Source: Baffinella frigidus
Lineage: Eukaryota; Cryptophyceae; Cryptomonadales; Baffinellaceae
Reading direction: 5' to 3'
Assembly: GCA_026770585.1 (NCBI GenBank)
Contig: MU646684.1
Location: forward strand, 8,904-72,903
DNA: 64,000 bases
The notes beneath the pieces are model-generated. The model saw only the letters and a list, made by a program, of their open reading frames with translations, did no database searches and was not told where the DNA came from. The translations under genes were made by a program, and so were the position numbers. Below, piece after piece: positions 59,397 to 64,000 of the stretch (the first letter of the stretch is position 1; every line of letters begins with the position of its first letter).

Positions 59397-62300
59397 TGCG
59401 GCTCTTGTCCCACGCGCATATGCAACGTGGCGGAGCTGCAAAGTGGCAGAGGCGTAGCGAGGAGATCCTCGGCGCCGAACGCAGCCCAGGTGAGGAGGGG
59501 CTCTCGGAGTGGCAGGACACCATCGCGGGGGGTGGGCAGCACGGGCGGGCGTGTTTCGGGGGGAGCGGGCGGGCGGGCGGGAGGCAGGGGGGCAGCACCT
59601 TGCGAGTCGGAGTCAGGGGCAAGATAGTCAGGCTCCAGAGTTGGCGAGAGGCGCATGAAGATGGCGGTCAGGATGTGGCAGTTTGCTGCTTTCCACTTTC
59701 TTCCAAGCTGCGGGAGGGAGGGTTGTCACTTTTCAGAACAGAAGGGGATAGAGGTGGCATGTGTCACGCAAGCGAAGAGAGATGGTATGTTTGAGATGAT
59801 CAGGTGTCGCGATGGAAAGGTGTGCCAAGGGCCAGCGGTTGCCATCACCTATGATGCCATCACCTATGATGCCATCACCTATGATGCCATCACCTGTCGG
59901 GTGTTGAGCGGGTGGGCGCAAGCGGGTGGGAACAAGAGAATGCGAGCACCCTCTCGCACACTGCAGAGGGGGGGGCCATGAGACCTGGTTGGCCATGCAC
60001 TTGTAGAGCTTGAGGGTGTAGTGCTGGATCAGGGGCGACGCGAGCGCGAGTGGCTTGCGGAGGATCACGGGGGTCTTGTAGTTGACGAGAGAGCGCACGC
60101 GGAGAGGCGAGTACTTGACGACTCTCTGCAGCAGCCGCAGCACCGCTAGCAGCGCCTGCCAACCAGAAGCCGCTGTCAGGACTACCGCGGGATAGGCCTC
60201 CCTTGGATCTCTCGACGCCCCTCAATTCCTCTATCCAAGGGCTCCAAGAGTTCCCAAGGCGGGCGTAGCCAACGCTAGTTCAAACAACCGTCAACGCGCC
60301 CATACCTCCGTAGCCTCATGCCCGCACGGCTTGGGCCTGCACGAGAGTCACCGACCAGCAGGAGCGAGCGTGACAGACACCGCCGCAGCAGCGGAGGCAC
60401 ACGCAGGGTGCGCACGGGAAGGCGACAGGAGGACACATGCCTGGAACGTCCTCTCGCAGCGCCTCGCCATGGGCAGCACCGCGGTGCCAATCCCGCCCGC
60501 CCCACCACTGTTCACCCCGCCCGCCCCGCCCGCCTTCCATTTTCCAGCCGCGGGAGTCGCAGGCCCCGAGCCACCTCGGGTAGGAGGGGTGCCATCGAGC
60601 GAGTCGCGCAGTTTGCGGGGGGACGCTTGCCCTGCCGGCGGCGCCTGTCCGGGAGGCGGCGCGCCGTGTCGTGCCTGCGCACCACCACATCACCAACGTC
60701 GCCGGTCAGGGGCCCTGCGCGGGGCGTACCTACCTACCTGGGAAACGGCGACCTGCACGCCGTGGCCGCGCATTGCTCGCCTCAGGATTCTCCGCGTTAA
60801 CACCATGCAGGGGGCGGGCTAGGGATGGAGGGGGGTGGCGCGCACCGCGGGCGATCGCGTGCGGTCGGGCACTTGCGGCGGAGGCGTGTCGACATCCTCA
60901 TCCTCCCCCCCGCCCTGCGAGGCAGGCGCCTCCCCCCCCCCCCGCCCTCTTGCTGCTGCTGCCCCGAGAGGCGCAGGAGAGGCCGAGCCCCCCCGGGGGG
61001 GATTCGCTGCAGGTTGGTGTTGTGCCTCGACGATGCTCGAGCGCGGGGAGGGGCACGGGGACGGGGATACAGAGGCGGGCTGGGAGGTGGGCGGGGGCGA
61101 GGCTGTGTCGAGGAGCAGAGATGAAGGGTCGAGGAGGGCGACGATTCGGGTGTTGAGAGAGAGCGCTGCCGGCGACTGGTTCACCATTGCTTCGCAGTCC
61201 TGCCAGGTGCCACGACGCCCGGAGACCACTCCAGTCAGCCAGCCAGCCAGTGAGTGAGTGAGTGAGTGAGTCAGTGAGTCAGTCGGCGACCTCCCGGTGG
61301 TGACGTTTTCCTAGCAACGAGGGGAGAGGCGTCGGCTGCGGGCAGACGTGCGGGTGGTGGCCGGGACTGAGACTGGCTGCGGGAGGTGCGGATCCAACTT
61401 GCTAGTCTCCTCGGGCGAGGAGCCAGACCGCCTGCCTTACTGCCTGGTTTCGTGCCTGCCTGCCTGCCTGCCGGGCGGGCGGCTTAGGGTTTCGGATTTA
61501 GGGTTTGGGGTTTAGGGTACAGGTTTTAGGGTTGAGGGTTTAGATTTTAGGGTGTGGGGTTCAGGGTTTATGTTATATGGTGTAGGGTTGAGGGTGGAGG
61601 GCTGGTTGGCTGGCGGGCGGGACCTGGTTGAGGTACTTGAGGGCGAGGAGCAGGAAGTTGGAGTCACACACCAGGCGCGCTAGATACTCGGCCGCCAGGA
61701 AGTGGGCCCGCCGCAGGCGCTTGAGGAGCAGGAGCAGCGCGGCAGGCGCGTGCGCGCACAGCACCGCGCGGTGCCGCGCCCACACGTGCATCACCGTCTG
61801 CTCGTCGCCCGCGCCCGCCCCCCGCGGCGGGAGCGCGTCGCTGCCGAGCACCGACGCGAGGAGGGGGGGGACGCCGGGCGAGGCGTCGATGTCGCCCAGG
61901 TCCTCGCAGTCGAACGACACGTCCTAAGGGGGGGGCGCCGAGCTTCATTAAGTAGTTGTCAACTTAATTTTAGTTGACAAACACCACCGCGGTATGGAGC
62001 CAGGGGGGAGGGGGGACGAGACCTGGTACAGGTCGAGCACGGGGGGCGAGCACAGCCCGCGCGCGTTGACACTCGCGGCCAGGAGCAGCTTCAGCAGCGC
62101 CATCACCAGTGATGGCAGCTGGTCAAACAGCACCGAGTACAGCTCGGCTGCGGGGGAGTCAGCAGGCTTCTGGGCGCCGCCCTCCCAGGCCTCGCGGGTG
62201 GTGAACATGTCAGCCACCTCGCCGCCTCCCGCGTCGGCCCCCGCGTCCTCGTCCATGCCCGCGTACCTGCCACCCTCCACCAGACTGTCAGTCACCACCT

Positions 62301-62424
62301 CCAGACAGTACCTCTCGCAGCCACCGCCCGCACCTCTCGCAGCCACCGCCCGCACCTCCCGCATCCGCCTCACGTGCCTCTATCAGCCACCTTCTGCCGA
62401 GGAGAGAGAGAGAGAGAGAGAGAT

Positions 62425-62463
<39 letters not shown>

Positions 62464-63664
62464 CCGTACCTCCCGCAGCCACCCAGCCTGCCAGGCACCG
62501 CGCCAAGAGGTTCCCACCAGCACACTCCCGCCCACGGACCTCTGCTTGTTGGCCGGCACCCGCAACTTGCGAGGCCTCCTCTCGCCACGCAACCGCCATC
62601 TCCCGGTACTCTTGCGTGACGCACTGGCAACCAGGAGCACTTGCAACCCGGACAGCTCTCTGCAGAAGGTGCCTAGGGAGAAACACACGGAGGCGAGCGA
62701 GATGTTGGGTGCCTCGGGATGCAGGTCGGGAGGCAGACCGCTGCATGTTGGCGCGAAGCGTTCTGGCGCCATCGACGAGCGAGGCAGGCACGTGGTGCGG
62801 ATACGTATTCCCAATCGCTGTCGCGAACGCGCGCACCTTCTCTGGATGGGCTTTGTACCGCTCCCCGTGCCACTGCCCCAGCACCTCGCCCGGCAACTGC
62901 CAGGGTTGCATGTGCGGAGGGAGCAGAGGCGCATGTCCCAACAACGACGCCTTTCGCGCGCCCGCCTCCCCCCCCTCCCGCTCGTCTCCCTCAGCATCCA
63001 CCACGCCTGCCCCCGCATCCCCCCTCCGCGCCCCGCCCTTGGCGTCCCTCCTGGTGCCTGCATCGCCATGCGCGGCGTCGCTGCCACCGTGCACGCCCTC
63101 GGTGTGGCCCGCAGCGTCGGGGGGGAGGGTGGAGGAGGACGGAAGGGGGGGCGGGAGTGCGAGGAGGAGGGTGCGGTGGAGCACGCACACCATCTTCTTG
63201 AACGGCAGCGGGTACCTATTTTTTGCGCGCGCAGAGTGAATGCCTCGAGTCAGCACACAGGGCTATGCGCGTGCCTTGAGTGAACACAAAAGGGTGCCAT
63301 GCTGACAGGTCCTGACAGAGCGTGCGAGCGGAAGAACAAGGCTGCGGAGCCGCCATCTTGCCAGTCCCTTGCACAACTTGCGCGCGGAAGGTGCAGGGAT
63401 GAGGGACGACCTAGCAGGCGGTTCCCCCGCCCTCTCGAGCAGCTGCACGAGCAACACCGGCAACGCCGCGCTGCCCCCCCCCCGCCCTCCAGCCTCCGAG
63501 GCTTCCCCCAAGGCGCCCGCGCGTGGCCCCGCCAGTACGACCCTCGCCAGGCTATCTCGACGCGCTGCGCCGGCGTCGGCTTCCGGCTCACCCTCGGGCG
63601 GGGTTGACGCAGCGGCCTTGAGCTCCCCCAGCGTCACGAAGAGAAGGTTGAGGTGTGCACCCAC
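57174..63664 (-). CDS. STRIP: STRIP (striatin-interacting protein, FAM40/Far11) homologue, 3' part of gene
   Basis: Firm exons: 63664-63378, 63215-62567, 62298-62023, 61923-61624, 61199 to about 60880 (3' end unclear), 60155-59985, 59707-59599, 59173-59136, 57521-57174 (stop 57176-57174). In order these give the C-terminal half of STRIP: LNLLF...; KYPLPFKKMVCVLHRTLL (across a phase-2 intron); PWQLPGEV...; ELYSVLFDQLPSLVMALLKLLL; HRAVLCAH..ALLLLLKRLRR...FLLLALKYLNQ; ALLAVLRLLQRVVKYSPLRV...LVNYKTPVILRK; LGRKWKAANCHILTAIFMRL; and ATDLFNQ-TYHPGLEECG. STRIP proteins scaffold the STRIPAK phosphatase-kinase complex. One short exon between about 60,900 and 60,156 is not resolved; a candidate ending RRCERTFQ near 60455 would need a GC donor. 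Exon 62567-63215 may hide an intron. The N-terminal part lies beyond the right edge. Confidence 0.82.
57522..59135 (-). repeat. STRIP last intron: telomere-like array with an assembly gap
   Basis: Donor AACCAG|GTCCTG, acceptor GGCACGGCAG|ACG. About 57862-59128 is G-rich heptamers on the plus strand. It has homogeneous TTGAGGG (57980-58275, around the gap) and TTCAGGG (58330-58395) runs. 145 N occupy 58038-58182 within a pure TTGAGGG run. The portion 57523-57860 is unique and non-coding; frames with Cys/His there have no recognisable fold. Confidence 0.85.
58038..58182. other. Assembly gap of 145 N in a TTGAGGG run
   Basis: Both sides are the same uninterrupted 7-bp repeat, so the true length of the run is unknown. 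Confidence 0.95.
59370..59394. repeat. CT microsatellite in a STRIP intron
   Basis: About twelve CT dinucleotides on the plus strand (GA on the sense strand). The surrounding intron 59174-59598 shows nothing else recognisable. Confidence 0.9.
59843..59895. repeat. 15-bp tandem repeat in a STRIP intron
   Basis: CCATCACCTATGATG repeated just over three times in perfect tandem within intron 59708-59984. Confidence 0.9.
61482..61605 (-). repeat. Telomere-like tract in a STRIP intron
   Basis: TTTAGGG-type heptamers on the plus strand just downstream (sense direction) of the donor AACCAG|GTCCCG of exon 61923-61624. The remainder of the intron up to 61200 is unique, with a short (GTGA)n run at about 61250-61275. 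Confidence 0.85.
61970..61999 (-). repeat. Conserved intron motif shared with GT17 intron 2
   Basis: On the sense (minus) strand the 99-bp intron 62022-61924 reads CTCCATACCGCGGTGGTGTT-TGTCAACTAAAA, beginning about 23 bases after the donor. GT17 intron 2 has the same segment at nearly the same distance, differing at a few bases. An adjacent inverted repeat, TTGTCAACTTAA/TTTTAGTTGACAA (61956-61980), could form a hairpin. Confidence 0.75.
62402..62461 (-). repeat. GA microsatellite in a STRIP intron
   Basis: An interrupted (GA)n of about 60 bp on the plus strand (CT on the sense strand), inside intron 62299-62566. Confidence 0.9.
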
Positions 63665-63732
63665 CTGCGCCAGCCGGCCTGTCACCACACGCCATCCTCT
63701 CTCTCTCCCCCTGGCTAGCGTCGTGGCCATCT

Positions 63733-63737
<5 letters not shown>

Positions 63738-63810
<73 letters not shown>

Positions 63811-63820
63811 CATATATATT
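63738..63820. repeat. CT then AT microsatellites near the right edge
   Basis: (CT)n at about 63738-63771 followed by (AT)n/(ATAT) at about 63774-63818, just upstream (sense) of the STRIP exon at 63664. From here to 64000 no coding sequence is recognised; this is probably intron. Confidence 0.9.
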
Positions 63821-64000
63821 GCACGTCTGCCTTGAGCGACACGCCGCCTTGAGCGACACGGCGCACTGGCACGCTGGTGGACACCCTTGAAGGAAAGAGC
63901 AAGACACGCGCAAGACGGGCCCGCGAGGTGCAGCCGGAGCGGGGAGCGTCAGTGTCAGGTCGGGTGTCGAAGTGCCCGAACCCCGAAACCCCAGACCCAA

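Noticed and set aside
60440-60510. STRIP exon ending RRCERTFQ with a GC donor
   Set aside because: The peptide would suit the position before ALLAVLRLLQ, but it needs a non-canonical GC donor and a clear acceptor was not found. It is noted only as a possibility.

Overview
The window is nuclear DNA of a GC-rich unicellular eukaryote, probably an alga or other protist. Genes are interrupted by GT-AG introns. The gene set is eukaryotic: an RRP15 ribosome-biogenesis factor, a POLE3/Dpb4 histone-fold protein, a STRIP subunit of the STRIPAK complex, a GT17 glycosyltransferase and an M6P-receptor/Atg27-like sorting receptor. Degenerate Arabidopsis-type telomere heptamers (TTTAGGG with TTCAGGG, TTGAGGG and TTTGGGG variants) run through introns and intergenic DNA. 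That repeat type fits green algae, cryptophytes, dinoflagellates and others, so the sequence alone does not fix the lineage.

Positions 1-36,332 (minus strand) hold one enormous gene. Ten exons can be joined in frame across canonical splice sites. They encode at least 10,604 residues, and the gene runs off the left edge. The product looks like a secreted or cell-surface protein with about sixty IPT/TIG domains, seven LamG/concanavalin-like domains, six Calx-beta-like domains, two SEA-like 'RRLL' domains, three fibrinogen/COLFI-like motifs and a C-proximal series of cadherin-like repeats. One exon is 9,267 bp. Eight of its ten introns consist largely or partly of telomere-like heptamers, and the splice sites often lie inside or next to the repeat.

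Positions 36.3-42.3 kb are intergenic: the 5' flank of the giant gene, a diverged pair of dispersed repeats, and long telomere-like tracts that change strand. Positions 42,306-46,697 (minus) carry a ten-exon gene for a 397-residue type I membrane protein with a YQAL tail. It is divergent from a six-exon GT17 gene at 47,026-54,215 (plus). RRP15 (minus, 54,385-55,185) and a four-exon POLE3 gene (plus, 55,289-56,291) share a 103-bp divergent promoter region. The STRIP gene (minus, 57,174 to beyond the right edge) fills the rest.

The most unusual content is the intron population. There are introns built from telomere-like DNA with the C-rich strand almost always on the sense side, short direct repeats at their splice sites, and a nearly identical 5' segment shared by introns of two unrelated genes (GT17 intron 2 and a STRIP intron), which suggests an introner-like element. 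Two TA-flanked MITE-like elements sit inside introns. An inverted pair of dispersed repeats surrounds RRP15/POLE3, and one arm carries a captured RRP15 fragment. Two N gaps are present; one is flanked by an exact 70-bp duplication and is probably an assembly artefact.
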